The notes under the pieces are model-generated. The model worked only from the letters and a program-made list of their open reading frames with translations, was not told where the DNA came from and did no database searches. Position numbers and translations under genes: made by a program. A DNA stretch of 64,000 bases from Atherinomorus stipes. Its lineage: Eukaryota; Chordata; Actinopteri; Atheriniformes; Atherinidae. Shown one piece after another: positions 1 to 12,185 of the stretch (its first letter is position 1; every line of letters starts with the position of its first letter). Location: the NCBI GenBank assembly GCA_023101725.1, contig JALJCO010003983.1, forward strand, positions 62,001-126,000, read 5' to 3'.

Positions 1-618
1 AACGGAGGGATATTTTCAGATAGTGAACTGATAAGTATTCATACTTACCTAAAATTTCAGATCCCCCTTTGACGTCTTGTGGATAGCTACCTCAGCCACG
101 TTTAAATACCCTACAATGCATTTACTGAATGCCAATGCAGTCTCTTGAATCTGTTTTACAGTCTTGGGTGTATCCCATAAATGTCCCAGTTTTCTCCTCC
201 ATAGCAACACTGAAGACACAGTACAAATGCAGACCTACAGGAAATTAACCCCCTGTTAGCACCCAGACGGTCTGTCACAAAGAGCATTCGTCATTCAAAA
301 GCTGTTCTTTCTCCAGCTGAGGTTTGCTGTCATTCTTTACTCAGGTGCTTTGAGTAACCAAGCACACCTGGGATGATGACTCATCTAAAAGGCTGAATTA
401 GACGGGAGGTTTCAAAGAAGTTAGCATATCACAGGTCACTGTTGGGTGAAAGCATAATTACACCCCCAGTCCTGGAAATCCCACCTCATGATCACAAAAG
501 TGTCTGTGTTACCATGGTTTAGAAGTTGGGGTATTTTATAGAGAAGAACTTTCTGCTCGGTATATATTTCTTTTCCATACATGCTGTTGTAATGTACAGT
601 TCATGAACTGTTTTCCAG
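1..618 (+). other. itgb6: itgb6 intron (5' end outside window)
   Basis: No exon or repeat is recognisable. The stretch ends with the polypyrimidine tract and AG acceptor of the exon at 619. Confidence 0.7.
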
Positions 619-753
619 GAGCTGCGTTCAGAGATTGAGCTTGAAGCCCTTGGAGACACAGAAGAGCTGCAGATGTCCTTCACAACCATTTGTCCCAATG
701 GGACTGTCTTTCCTGATTTAAAATTGTGCTCCAACATCAAACCAGGAGAGACG
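619..753 (+). CDS. itgb6: itgb6 exon: end of hybrid domain
   Basis: The acceptor is ttttccag and the donor is gtcagt; 135 bp, phase 0 to phase 0. The frame reads [13 protein letters not shown], then a stretch containing SFTTICPNG, typical of the integrin beta hybrid domain following the I-like domain. This is the first itgb6 exon visible in the window. Confidence 0.93.
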
Positions 754-3700
754 GTCAGTCGATTCTGCTTCAAATAGCTCCTCCCCTGCTGTTGTTTGTC
801 GTTAATCTTTCAAACAGGCTGGTGCATTTCAACTTGCTGTAGAAACAAATTCTAAAAAACAAATGTGGATAACTAAACCAAAGCAGCTGTAGCGCAAAAT
901 TGAAAGATGAATTATGAAAGATAGAATAAGCTGAGTTTACAGCTTTTGTATGTTTGATAAACAGGTTATTCCAAGATCTCAAACCATAAAAGCTAAAACT
1001 GCTTTACCAGATCAAGTAAAAGGTTCAGATTGCAATGCATGGGAATAAGAAGTGAAACAACAGAATGTGGAGTCAATATACACAATTATTGACTTATTTT
1101 GGATTAGAAAACCGTTTTAATGGAGTCAAACCAGAAACCTTGATCATACAACATGTGGTTATATTGCTACTCAACAAGATCTCTACCTGTCACCTGTTTT
1201 CATTTTGTCCAGGGCTGAAAAATGGAGTAAAAAGTCAGTCACTGATAAAAAATTTAAAAAAAAAACCCTGCCACCAACTTTTTTATTGGAATTAGTCTTA
1301 TTTCTGCCTTTGTCTCAGCAGCAGCACTTTAAGTCCACATCATGTTTATGGGTTGTCTAGATCAGTGGTTCTCAATCCTTTTGATCCATGACCCCAAAGA
1401 TAACATACATCGGTGTTCGCACGTATGGAGGCGGGACCCCTAGTTTGGGAAGAGACATTCCAGACCGTACTCATGGACGTAGTAGCTCATTAATGATGTG
1501 GCTAATTTGCTTTGAATGTTTTACTAACTTTCATTTTGACTTAAAGAAAATCTGATTATAATTTGTTGGTCAATCCGAAACTTTAGAGTCTGAACTATAT
1601 TTTCAATACTGTATTATTATCTTTATATTACATATTATTTGACGCTAAACACCATGTTCATTTTTCTTAATGTTTTGGATGCAAAATGAGCAATTTTCAG
1701 TCACCCTTGCTTAAGAGATTTCAGACTGGATGGATTCAGACTGGACTGAATATTTGCTTGTATAGCAACCGAAGAAATTTAGGCAAGAAAGACTTTTAAA
1801 TTTAAAAGGTGTCCACATTTGGCCTTTTATTTATTTTATTCCTTTTTTATGTAATTTATTTTATTAATTTATTTTCTTTTATTCATTCTTATCCCACACT
1901 ATTTTTCATTTGTTAGTTATCTTTATTTATTAATTATTAATCTATTTCTTATTAGTTATTTGCCTCAGCCTTTGCTTTCTTTTTTCTTAACTTTCTTTTT
2001 TATTGTTTTGATATTTTAAGAACAGGGTAGTTACAACAAAAAACACATATGGATAATAAAAGAGTATAAAAAAAGATGTCATCCAGGGCTCAATAAATGT
2101 ATTCATATACAGACAATCTGTACATATAGTATACATACATATTTCCCTTTACATGTATCTTTTTACTTTTTGTATAATGCCTCTATACACACATGTAAAA
2201 AGAAAATAAGTAAATAAAATTAAATGAAAGGCCCCCCCATTAATCACAGTCCTTTTTTACGCTCCGTTACTATTTTGACAAATATCTTTGAAATTTACCT
2301 CCACAGAGTTTTAAAGAAAATGTGATCTCTTCCATTTCACACATGTCTTTTACTATGGCTGCCCATTCTCCAACGATTGTTGGATCTTTGGCCAGCTATC
2401 TTTTAGTTATTGCTTTTTTACATGCCACAATATTTTAAGAAGGTATTTATCCTCCCTACTCATGTCTGATATGTTCCCTAAAAATATTGTAGCAAAACAA
2501 AAATCAAGTTAAAAACCCATTACCTTTTTAATCTTTACCATTATTTCTGCCCAGAAAGGTTTTATAACTGGTCAGTTCCAGAATATGTGGTAGTGGTCAG
2601 CAATAGTATTGCCACACTGTCTCCAGCAGTTATCCATTTCAGTTTAGTCATTCTGAAGTGAGTTACCTTAAAAGCCTTTGCTTTCTTTTATGGTTTAACT
2701 TGATTGGCTTGATTTTTGGGGTACACAGATATAAAACTGGGTTTTTTTCATTTGACTTCAAGGACAGTACATATTTTAGAGGATGCTACTCAAAGATGAG
2801 TAAATAGTCTACAGTATTCATACACACTAGATTTTCGCATTTAAGGCTTCTGGGTGGTTCATATACAGTAGGATTGTTTTAAACACTGAACAGACCTCGT
2901 GTTCCTCTAAATAAGGGAGCATATCAGTCATTACAACATAATGACAGGTTCGCTCACTTTCCAAAACACTGGAATTTTACATCACAGAGATCCAGAGATT
3001 GTTGGGATCAGTAATTTTGAACTTGGTTTCGTTAAACTTTTTCTTTGCTCCACAGGTATTGTTCAATGTGTCCGTGCAGCTTTCGGGATGCCTGTCAGGA
3101 CTCCGGCACTTCTCCCTCAAACCGGTGGGCTTACAGGACAGCTTGGAGGTGGAACTAGAGTCTCTTTGCTCATGTGACTGCCAGCAGCCTCTCACAGCAA
3201 ACAGTAGCCAGTGCACTGAGGGTCAAGGAGCTTTCCAGTGTGGCATCTGCGTGTGTCAGCCGGGGTTTCAGGGAGCGCAGTGCGAATGCAGTGAGGAGAG
3301 CACTTTGTTGAGGAACTGCCTTGCAACAAATGACTCTGAGATATGCAATGGTCAGGGGCACTGTTATTGTGGGCAGTGTGCGTGTCATACATCCAGTTTT
3401 GGACGCATCTATGGACCTTACTGTGAGTGTGACAATTACTCCTGTGTTCGCTTCCGCGGGGAGCTCTGTGGAGGTGAGTAATCTCACATGAATGCTGGGA
3501 CTTGTCCATGCGGGTTTGTGGTGAGCATGCTTCTTGAGGTATTTTATGTCTATAGGTCATGGAGTGTGTGACTGTGGCGAGTGTCACTGTGAAAGTGGTT
3601 GGACAGGAGAGTATTGCAACTGCAGCACCAGCACTGACACATGCATGTCAGAGGACGGCGGGCTCTGCAGCGGCCGGGGGAAATGCAAGTGTGGCCGGTG

Positions 3701-6700
3701 TGTCTGCTTTGTTCCTGGAGCATCTGGGGACAAGTGTGAGAAGTGCCCAACATGTGGAGACGCCTGTAGCTCTGCAAGGTGAGGAAACACTTTAACGCCG
3801 TCTTTTCCTTTAGCTGAATAGGGGTGTAACGTAGAGGATTTAGCTTTCCTGTTATGATTATGTCCTTACCTAAAAGATATCCAATTTTTTTTTTGCCACA
3901 TGATCTGCCTGTTCCTTTGAGTTCAGGGATATCAGGCTTCGTCCCCCTTGTTACAATGTGTCTACACCTTCCATGTAACATCAAAAGACACTAATGTCCC
4001 CAACATAGCACTAAAAGATTTCCTTTCACCACTGTAAAGCAGCTGTCAGGGCTGGTGCTATTTGATAGCACTATTACAGGGTAGACCGGTGATAGAGAAT
4101 GAGCAAAGCCTTGGGAAAACACTGATAAGTGACCAACCCCGTGATTCCTCTTTGTGCCCCGTGTCAGTGATTGTAGCCTCATTAAACCTTGGCTACCAGA
4201 GGTTAGTATATCATCTTTAAAGTCATTCTGACTTTTGTTTTAACACCAGAGCCTGTGTGGAGTGCCATCTTCAAGATGAGGATGATGCCGAGTTGTGTGA
4301 TCAAAAATGCAGCATTGATAACATTTCCGTCAATGTAACAGCAGGTAAGGATTACGACAGGGTTTCCACATCTACAAGTATGTGCACGATAGGACAGGAC
4401 ATGTACATTATAGGGCAAATTCCTATTTAACATATTTCTATAAAACAGGCATCCATGACATTATGTTGCTACTCATCTTTTTACATTACATGGTGCTGTA
4501 CAGTCTGGTTCAGGTCCCCTTGTCTATTTGTTTGCTTCTCTATTTCCTTTTTTTTTGGGGGGGGTTTCCATGTTCCACAAAGCTGATACCAGACCATGAT
4601 GTAACTCTGTAGAGCAGGGGTGTCAATAAGTTCTTTACATTGGAGGGCCAAAAATGACTCAGGATGGACAGTTGCGGGCCAAAACTAAAACTTGGCGTTT
4701 CAGTGTATGAAATCCAAAATGCTTAGCCTATAGCATAATTTTAAAAATGAAACCTCATAAAAAGTAAGGTGGAAAATGAATAACTGTTTTTTACAGCCTG
4801 AAATTACTGAATGTCCAAATCGACCTTCAAAAACATTTGGTAAAACATAAATTCAAACCTCCATGAGACCAAAAAAATATCACGAAGATAATACTCCTTT
4901 GAAAACAGCGACTTTCTGCTTGAATATTAGGCATACTACTTTCAAATTGATTTCTGTAAAAAAGTACTCTTGTTCCGGAATACTTTTCAACTTTCTCTTG
5001 TGAGTGTGCCGCTTTTTTTTTTCATCAACTATCTCTGACATTTGACAATCTTCTCATTGATTCTCTGATCATGAGCTTCCAGATCTGAGCTGACAGAGGA
5101 ACAACAGGGCCACCCTTTCCCACAATGTATGGTCATTTGTGGTCAGCAGGGGAAGTGCAACAATGAATAAATATCAAAAGAACTTTTCACATTGCTCAGA
5201 AAATAAAAATTTTGAAAAGAATGACAATTGGCAGTGGGCCAAAGATAATAGCTTGAGGGCCAACTTTAGCCCTCGGGCCCCAAATTGGACAGCCTTGCTG
5301 TAGAGCATCGATTGATCAAAGAGTTGTTACCTGTGGGCATAAACAACAAAGCCATGAAGTTGTTTCAAAGTCCATCAGACAGTTTACAACATGAATTATA
5401 GATACTTGTGCACACAGATTGCATACCGTGAGCATGACTCATGAAAACATGAGCATGTTTATTGATGTTTGGATTTGAAGACTGATTTGTTTTTTCCTCC
5501 CCTGACCGAGCTGAAGATCATCGCCACAAGATATTAAAACTGCTCTGAACTACAAACATATTGGAAACTCATTCATTCATAACCGCTTCATACTCTATAC
5601 TCATCCACTTTAAGTCACGATGGATAAAAGTGTTTGCTGAACGTAATTTAATGAACACACATACAATGAAGATTGCATTTCATCTTTGTTGCTGCAGCTT
5701 CACACACACACACCGTACTGAGGAACAGCTGCCAACAGTGAGATGGTACTGTCTGTCATGGAAAACAATGCAGAAAAATAGTTACTGAGTTATTTTGTGC
5801 ACTAAAGTATCGTGTTATGAAAAAGCACCAAAATATTTGGGTTTCAGCGTGGCCAACTGTAGAGACTCGGTAGACCCTTACAGACTGGTGAGGATGGTAC
5901 AGTTTAGGCCACACAAGACTTGCGTACAGACAAATAAATCTTGAAGTGAATGTGGCTTATTAAAACTGAATGATAAGAATTACAGCTGCCAGTTTGTTGT
6001 GTATTAGAAAGTAATTGTCCCTATTTCCCATAAATATACAATCAAAATACATGAAAACATGAGACTTGATGCTCAATGAAAGAAAAAACAACTTCTTCAA
6101 ACTTTTTCAATCAATAAATCAATCAATTAATCAGAACTTTATTTATGAAGTGCTTTTCAAACAAAAAGGGCTTTACCATTGAAATTATTCCTGCCCGGCT
6201 AACCGATCCCCAATATAACAGTGGTAATGTAAAACACACATGCGCACACACACCTGCGACACATACAAGCATCCCACCAACCCCCCTCCCCAGCTCAGAT
6301 AAATCAAGGTAGAAGGCTAAAGCTAAGTTAAGATAGACAAGATGAGGAAACCCTTCCAAAAGGGGGTCGTCTGCACCGGGTCGGCACACAGGCTGATACC
6401 GCAGAGGCACAGGAGTGAGGCGCCCAGGGGAGGCACAGCGGAAACATCAACCTCCATCAAGGCGCCAACACCACTACACCACCCCCAACACAGACGTCCC
6501 CCCACAAAGGAAACACTGGAAGGACCCACGAACAGTAGAAAGCAATATAATAACATTCAATGCATAAAACGTCCAAACAGTAGTAAAAAGGCAAACAAAA
6601 GGCTAATAATAAATAATCACAAAACATTGAAATAACAAATTAAAACTTAGATAAGTAAATATCAATTTAAAAACTAAACTTAAAAGATGGGTCTTCAGCC

Positions 6701-9700
6701 TAGTCTTAAAAACATGAATGTTCTCTGTGGCCCTGAGGATTCTCAGGATTTTGTCGATGTTCAAAATATATTTTGTGCAGATATTTAGGTTTGGGGAGTT
6801 GGCTTGGAATAACCCAACTGTTTGTTGTCATTATTGACGCAGTAGCTGAAGCATACAAGGGACCTTGGCATCCAAACTTGAATGTCAGAATTGTTTTGGC
6901 AGAAACTCACAAGGAAACATTTATAAAACAGTCCCAGCTTGAAACTGTCACCACAATGTGATGACGTGACAATGACAGTAAACCGCACACCTTCTCTCTG
7001 AAGAACCACCAAACAGGATCTGAAGCAGGTTTCAAGTTGATGCAAGTTGACTTTTGACTTTCATTTGTCATTGGTGTTAAATCTGTCAAAAGGAGTCATT
7101 CAGAAAGTTTAAGAGGTGCTTTGAATTTGACTGAATTCATGCTCTATGTTACTTATTATATGATTTCTTATTGATCACTCAGTTATGGTGTAAATGCTCT
7201 CTCAGCTCAGTTTTTGTGATATCTGTATCAACATGCTAAGTGTGGGTCAGTGATTGGGTGGAATGCTGACCTCTGTCGACTCGGGTGTCTTTCTGAAGTC
7301 TGCGCCCTCCTCTCTAACACAACACCATCCGTGTCCTTTTGGGTTGTGCAGGACAATGGGGAACATATTATTTACCTTGTTGTACAGGCAGAGCTATTGT
7401 AGTGCATATGAATAGCCAAAGAGCCTGGTCTTCCTTCCATAGTAGAGTTGATTTTAAAACCACTGCATTTGTGCAAACTGAGAAGTATATCTGATCATCA
7501 GAGGATTTTCAGACGTCGTGTGGTCCACACACATGAGCACACACCAGATTAAAGTCTTTGATATGGAAATCACACTGACAGCAAACCAGAGAAGAGAATA
7601 TCCTTTTACATTCTCAGTGCACTTACAAAAGGGAAGATGATATATTTACAATAGATTCACTTCTTCCTTATGAATGTCTACGTTCACATTTCTTTTTCAG
7701 ATCATGACAAAAGTCTTTCTAAGTCATGCGCACTAATGATGGAAAATGAGTGCTGGATGTCTTTTAATGTGGTCGAAGGTGAGATGGGAGCCATTGCCTA
7801 CAATCTTCACATGTCCGGTAAGCTTCACAACACAAGACACGGATAAAAACAACATTTTACCGTTCTGGGACAAGACACACGTCATCTTCTGTTTTTTCTC
7901 AGGATGCCCAGAGCCCCCCAACATCTTCATGATTATTTTGGGAGTCTCCCTCTCTGTGGTGTGTATCGGTCTGATCCTGCTGGCAGTGTGGAAGGTGCTT
8001 GTATCAGTGCACGACCGCAAAGAAGTGGCCAAGTTTGAGGCTGAAAGGGCAAAGGCAAAATGGCAGTCGGTAAGGCCTTGAGGTTTTTTTGTTTTTTTTC
8101 CCCCAAAGTTTTTGATATTTTAAAGTTTTTTTTTTTTTTCCTTTTTATGAGAGTCAATGACTAAAAGCAGCAACAATGAGCACTTATGGTGAGCGGCTCT
8201 GTCTGCATGATAAGCTGAGAAGCTTTCTTTTATGTAATTCTTGCTAAACAATGTTCATGTGTAACAGTGACTTTTTTGTCATGGTCACGGTGGCGAACAG
8301 CAGTCAGAGCGCTCTCCGTTTGATTTCCTGATAGGTGAGCTTAAGATCAAAGCTGCTTAGAGGGGCCCACAGAAGAGTCCTTTTTATTCTATCTAAAATC
8401 ATACCTCAAAATCTTAAACAAATTTGAGTTAACGCTGTATTGGGGAATGCTGCAATGCATCACTTCTGCATTAAGAGTTATGGACTGACATGGCACTTAA
8501 TATGGCTCTTCAGCAAGTCAGCGAACATCTATCTGATGCAGAAGGAGTAAGGTGTAAAAGTCTACAGTGTAGAATTTACTCAAATATTTGAAGTTTAAGT
8601 CAATTTGATCAGCAAAAAAAAGGTAGCTTTTAGCTTTAACTAACGCAAGAGGAAACCATGATTCTCCAAACTGAGAGCACCAAATGCAGGACTGTGAGGC
8701 AGGAGGACAGAGAAGCTTAAGCTTTATTATATACAAAAAAAGCAAAAAGCAAGAAAAAAACTGATTGACTGGATGACAGAAGCAATAGCAAAAATGAACT
8801 GTCCGAGAACAATGGAACTCAGGTGGATTATATACTAAGGCCCTGATTTACCAAGAATTCAAAAAAAGAGCGCTAATATGTTTGCAGCTCTGATAAATTG
8901 CGTGGACTGTCTCTTCAGCGTTTGCGAGTGATCTACAAAGATTGCACACGCAATCGGTTACAGGTGCAAACGGCACATTTAAATGAGGATTGAGTGCGCG
9001 CTATTGTTTTGCCATGGAAAGTTCAGAGGAGCACGTGGTAAATGTAAAATGAAATTTCGACCTGACAGAGAGAAATTTGTTCCAGAGATATAATATGAGG
9101 CAAATAAAAATAGAATATAAGAAGTGTAATAACTATAAAATAAAAACAATGCAGCACCACACCGCACGCAAAACTCAGTAAAAAAGCATCATTAGTTTGT
9201 GCTGGTTATTTTCACTGAGTTTTTTTTTTGGGGGGGGGGGCAACTTCACGCAGGTCAGCAACCTCAGAGCAGCAGCAGCCGTGGTCTGGAGAGAAGGAAC
9301 CAGGTCTGGAGAGGAGGAGCAAGAGCTGGTGTAAATTAAAAAATAAAGATAAAAGAAAATAAAAAGACATAATTATTGTCAGTTTTAACTACCATAATGC
9401 GACAGCAGACAATGTTCTGATTCATCTGTCTAGAATAACCCGTGTTAGATAGTGATGTTGATTGTTAATTAGATGTGAAAACTTAACGAGTTTCTCTCAC
9501 ACCTCATGAGAAATGATTTTGTCCTAATGCTGCATGTCTGCAGTCCTGTAGGCAGCACTCTCCCAGTCATTTGTGCATAAAGCTACATAAAGAATACACA
9601 AGTAAAATGTATTTTTAAAGCACTTTTCACAGATAAAAATCACAAAATACTGTACATAAAAGGGGAAGTAATGGTACACCATAATCACATAACTGACATA

Positions 9701-9791
9701 GTTAAAAATAAATAAATAAATTTAAAAAAAGGCAATAAAAAAGGTTTTAAAAAAGAATAAAACCCAGTCAATCACAAACCAAAGCCCTCTA

Positions 9792-9853
<62 letters not shown>

Positions 9854-11012
9854 TGATAATAATAATAATAATAGTCTTCAGCTGCTTTTTTTTAAATACT
9901 CCACTGTCAACCACACAAAGGGTCAGGGGAAGGTCATTTCAGACTCTAGGAGCTACAATCCCAGGTTTTAAAATGGGTCTCTGGGCCTCCAAATCAAGAA
10001 TATATTGGGGACCTTGGCCATGCAATGCCTGGAAGGTCAAAACTAAGATTTTAAAATCAATTCGAAATTTGACTTGATAACAATGAAGATATTATAAATA
10101 AGGGTGATGTGAACTGTTTTAGGTGAACCTGATAAGTCTAGCGGCAGAATTCTGAGCTAACTGAGTCTTTTGATGGTCGTCTTATTAAAATAAGTAAAAA
10201 CAGAATCATGATAATCAAGATGAGATGAGATAAAAGCATGAATGATCATTTTAAGATCTGCAAAGGGACAAAAAGATAAAACAGTGAGAAGGGCTAACAT
10301 AGAAAACTCAACCTGAAGTTAAAGACAACGTAAACTGAAAACCAAAGAACAGACTGGAAATAATCCAACACAAAGCTACAACAAGAGCTGAGCCTAAGAG
10401 AACCCAAACTCACAGGCCATGACAGAAAGATATACACTGTCACAAAAAAAGGTCGCCACCAAAAAAAGGTCTTACGTGGATATTTTGTTGGACCCCTTTT
10501 GGCTTTTATTACTTGAGGATATCAGGGTAAACTCGACCGGATTAACAGGACCAAGACAATACTGGCCGTGACTTTTTTCCTTTTTTTTTTCTTTAGATTG
10601 TTTCTGATAACATCTGGACCAATGATGCCAAACCCCAGCCCTCAAGGGCCACTGTCCTGCAGGTTTTAGATATTTCCCTACTTCAACACACCTAACTCAA
10701 ATTGAGGGATCAATGTGCAAAGCTCGCCAACACACTGTAGGATCAATTCAAATTAAACCACTTGTGTTGGAGAAACAAACACGTAAAACCTGCAGGTCAG
10801 ATAGTCCTCGAGGGCCACAGTTTGAGATTCCTGATCTGGACAACAGTTTCTGTGAGAATATTTTGTTGATCTTTTCGAATTTGTGTTTCTTTGTCTTTTC
10901 TGTTTCTCTTCAGGGGACCAACCCTCTGTTCAGAAGCTCAACATCCACATTTCAAAATGTAACTTATAAGAACACGGAGAGAGAAAGGATTATTACAATG
11001 AATAGCTACTGA
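619..11012 (+). CDS. itgb6: Integrin beta-6 (3' portion, seven coding exons)
   Basis: Coding exons are 619-753, 3056-3473, 3556-3778, 4250-4344, 7701-7817, 7903-8069 and 10914-11012. They join in one open frame of 417 residues plus stop; 5' exons lie outside the window. In order they encode the end of the hybrid domain, four cysteine-rich I-EGF modules, a beta-tail domain, one membrane helix and a cytoplasmic tail with the integrin-typical [12 protein letters not shown] stretch. Integrin beta-6 pairs with alpha-V at epithelial surfaces, binds RGD ligands and activates latent TGF-beta (family knowledge). The beta-6 assignment, rather than beta-3 or beta-5, rests on the tail (KWQSGTNPLF, then [11 protein letters not shown], close to human beta-6), on a C-terminal extension after NVTY, and on the downstream pla2r1 and ly75 neighbours. 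The first NPxY motif reads NPLF. No frameshift or internal stop is seen. Confidence 0.95.
754..3055 (+). other. itgb6: itgb6 intron with old repeat debris
   Basis: AT-rich. A stretch near 1363-1450 starts with AGTGGTTCTCAATCC, a phrase common at the ends of vertebrate DNA-transposon relics. 2240-2660 has mixed composition like a degraded retroelement, but I cannot name it. No coding signal is seen. Confidence 0.5.
3056..3473 (+). CDS. itgb6: itgb6 exon: hybrid end, I-EGF1 and I-EGF2
   Basis: The acceptor is gctccacag and the donor is gtgagt; 418 bp, phase 0 to 1. It encodes [20 protein letters not shown] and then two I-EGF modules with the expected cysteine spacing (CSCDCQ..., [31 protein letters not shown]). 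The module cysteines form the rigid leg of the integrin. Confidence 0.96.
3556..3778 (+). CDS. itgb6: itgb6 exon: I-EGF3 and I-EGF4
   Basis: The acceptor is tctatag and the donor is gtgagg; 223 bp, phase 1 to 2. It reads [20 protein letters not shown], then [14 protein letters not shown] and CEKCPTCGD, the last two I-EGF modules. Cysteine spacing is intact. Confidence 0.96.
4250..4344 (+). CDS. itgb6: itgb6 exon: start of beta-tail domain
   Basis: The acceptor is aacaccag and the donor is gtaagg; 95 bp, phase 2 to 1. It reads [20 protein letters not shown], which matches the ...CIECH... start of the beta-tail domain of integrin betas. Confidence 0.92.
4615..5297. mobile_element. Non-autonomous hAT-type DNA transposon
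   Basis: The element starts CAGGGGTGTCAAT and ends TTGGACAGCCTTG, giving imperfect terminal inverted repeats. It is flanked by a perfect 8-bp target duplication, ctgtagag, at 4607-4614 and 5298-5305. Eight-bp duplications with CAGGGGTGTC-type ends are typical of the hAT superfamily. No transposase reading frame is present. Confidence 0.85.
6110..6760. repeat. Dispersed fish repeat (class not assigned)
   Basis: It begins with a run of TCAAT units and an aactttatttatgaagtgctttt phrase also seen in variant form near 53601 and 56245. It continues through an A-rich part to gggtcttcagcctagtcttaaaa, which recurs in related form near 9874. The composition and the repeated phrases indicate a dispersed repeat. 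Open frames here are not genes. Confidence 0.5.
7701..7817 (+). CDS. itgb6: itgb6 exon: beta-tail domain
   Basis: The acceptor is tctttttcag and the donor is gtaagc; 117 bp, phase 1 to 1. It reads ...[20 protein letters not shown]..., with the C-x(n)-ENEC pattern of the integrin beta-tail domain. The domain is poorly conserved, so support comes from frame, splice phase and position. Confidence 0.9.
7903..8069 (+). CDS. itgb6: itgb6 exon: transmembrane helix and proximal tail
   Basis: The acceptor is tttttctcag and the donor is gtaagg; 167 bp, phase 1 to 0. It reads [20 protein letters not shown] and a hydrophobic run to LLAVWK, then [20 protein letters not shown]. The HDRxE segment is the conserved membrane-proximal part that clasps the alpha subunit and binds talin. 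Confidence 0.97.
9600..10260. repeat. Dispersed fish repeat around the TAA run
   Basis: An AT-rich flank with aaagcacttttcacag leads to the TAA run. A block containing gggtcaggggaaggtcattt and tagcggcagaattctgagct follows, typical of a non-coding dispersed fish repeat. The class cannot be named from this sequence alone. Confidence 0.5.
9790..9872. repeat. (TAA)n microsatellite
   Basis: A nearly perfect trinucleotide run of about 80 bp inside a dispersed repeat in the last itgb6 intron. Confidence 0.95.
10620..10833. mobile_element. Short hAT-like MITE, copy 1
   Basis: 214 bp with a perfect 8-bp target duplication, atctggac, at 10612-10619 and 10834-10841. It contains the family phrases cctcaagggccactgtcctgc and caacacacct near one end and their inverted form near the other. 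The same family recurs at 12683, 13775, 14061, 14457, 29165 and 51245. Confidence 0.85.
10914..11012 (+). CDS. itgb6: itgb6 last exon: cytoplasmic tail
   Basis: The acceptor is tttctcttcag; 99 bp including the TGA stop at 11010-11012. It reads [20 protein letters not shown] and ends MNSY. The membrane-proximal NPxY has Phe in place of Tyr; the distal NxxY (NVTY) is kept. A beta-6-like C-terminal extension follows, but its residues differ from those of mammals. Confidence 0.96.
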   Translation, partial: GTNPLFRSSTSTFQNVTYKNTERERIITMNSY

Positions 11013-11480
11013 TGCTTAACTGGAGGCAATGCAAACAATCAACTGAGTGCACTTGACTTTGTGTGTGTTTTTGTGTGTGAGACAGAGAGAATGTTTGTAT
11101 TAAACTTGTTTGTTTGAATCTCTGTGTTAACTGGAGGTATTTTAACACAGTAGAAACACTGTGAAGAGACAACACGACATGATGAATTTACTGCTGTAAA
11201 AGTGCACTGCCAATGTACTGTAAGACACTGAACTCCATGCAAGTGCTCGTGTATTGTGACACCCGGCTTGGAAAAGAGACTACATTACAAGTGATCAACT
11301 ACTGAGCTTTGGTTTGTTCAAATGTAGATATACAAGTTTATGTTTATTTTGTGTTTTTTTTAATGGTGTATTTGTTTTATTGTGAAGCAAGGCTGAGCCT
11401 TTAATGTTGATAACTTTTGCTGTGTTGAATTTTATTTTTATCATTTGGCACAGAAATAAAGAAAATGTTCATCTATTTTA
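11013..11480 (+). other. itgb6: itgb6 3' UTR
   Basis: Non-coding, AT-rich sequence after the itgb6 stop. A canonical AATAAA lies at 11455-11460, so cleavage is expected shortly after. The exact end cannot be read from sequence. Confidence 0.65.
11455..11460 (+). promoter_or_regulatory. itgb6: Polyadenylation signal of itgb6
   Basis: AATAAA about 440 bases after the stop codon, the first good signal in this 3' UTR. Confidence 0.6.
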
Positions 11481-11999
11481 CAATTATTTATTTAGTATTC
11501 AGGTTTGAATATTGATAGGGCTTGATTAAAGCATAGCCACAGTAGTTTCAAGTGTTAAAATAATGTCCATATGAAAGCAGTGGCATGCCTCCATTATTTG
11601 TAAAGAAGAAAAAGGGGGAAATGTAAATTTACTATCTATTACAAGCATGCAAATTTATTGACATATACAAGAAACTCTTGTATCTGAGTTATTATGCCTT
11701 TATGTAACTTTGTATTGTTGAGGGATAAAATCTAAAAACCTGTTATTTTTGAGCCCTTAAGCTTACATGACTGACTAGCATCTTCTTGGATATGAGTAAA
11801 CTTCCCAAAGGATCCAAGAGATGAAGATAATTCCCGAAGTTTAACTATCTTCTTAACTTGGATGTCCACTGCAATTGTTTTTTTGTTTTTTTTTGTCTTT
11901 AGTGAGGTTTATTTTCAGGGAAACCTACTTCTGCTGAATTACAATCACTCACAACTTACTGTTACCCTTTTGGAACACTACACTGCCCTGTTAGTTCGC

Positions 12000-12185
12000 T
12001 TTAAACCAGTGCGACCCACGAGGGCTGCTGTCCTGCTTCAACACACCAGACTCAAATTGATGAGTAACTGTGCAGAATTTCATAGGCAGTTGGATCTATT
12101 TAATTTGAGTCAGCTGTGTTAGAGCAGGGAGACATAGAAAACCTCCTGGACTGCGACCCCTGTAGGACCGAATTGAGTTGCTCTG
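12000..12185. mobile_element. Short hAT-like MITE, degraded copy 2
   Basis: It shows the family phrases cgagggctgctgtcctg, caacacaccagactcaaattg and their inverted counterparts (ttgagtcagctgtgttagagcaggg). Ends are too diverged to place a target duplication. Confidence 0.55.

Larger units (their letters stand above)
4345..7700 (+). other. itgb6: itgb6 intron with hAT element and AT-rich repeat
   Basis: It contains the hAT-type element at 4615-5297 and a dispersed repeat at about 6110-6760. Otherwise it is ordinary intron sequence. Confidence 0.6.
8070..10913 (+). other. itgb6: last itgb6 intron, repeat-rich
   Basis: It holds a possible MITE fragment at about 8840-9180 (starting ccctgatttaccaag), a dispersed repeat with a TAA microsatellite at 9600-10260, and a short hAT element at 10620-10833 that ends 80 bp before the final exon. 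Confidence 0.6.

Noticed and set aside
6123..6635. Overlapping open frames on both strands
   Set aside because: They lie inside a dispersed repeat in an itgb6 intron; no domain or conserved motif.
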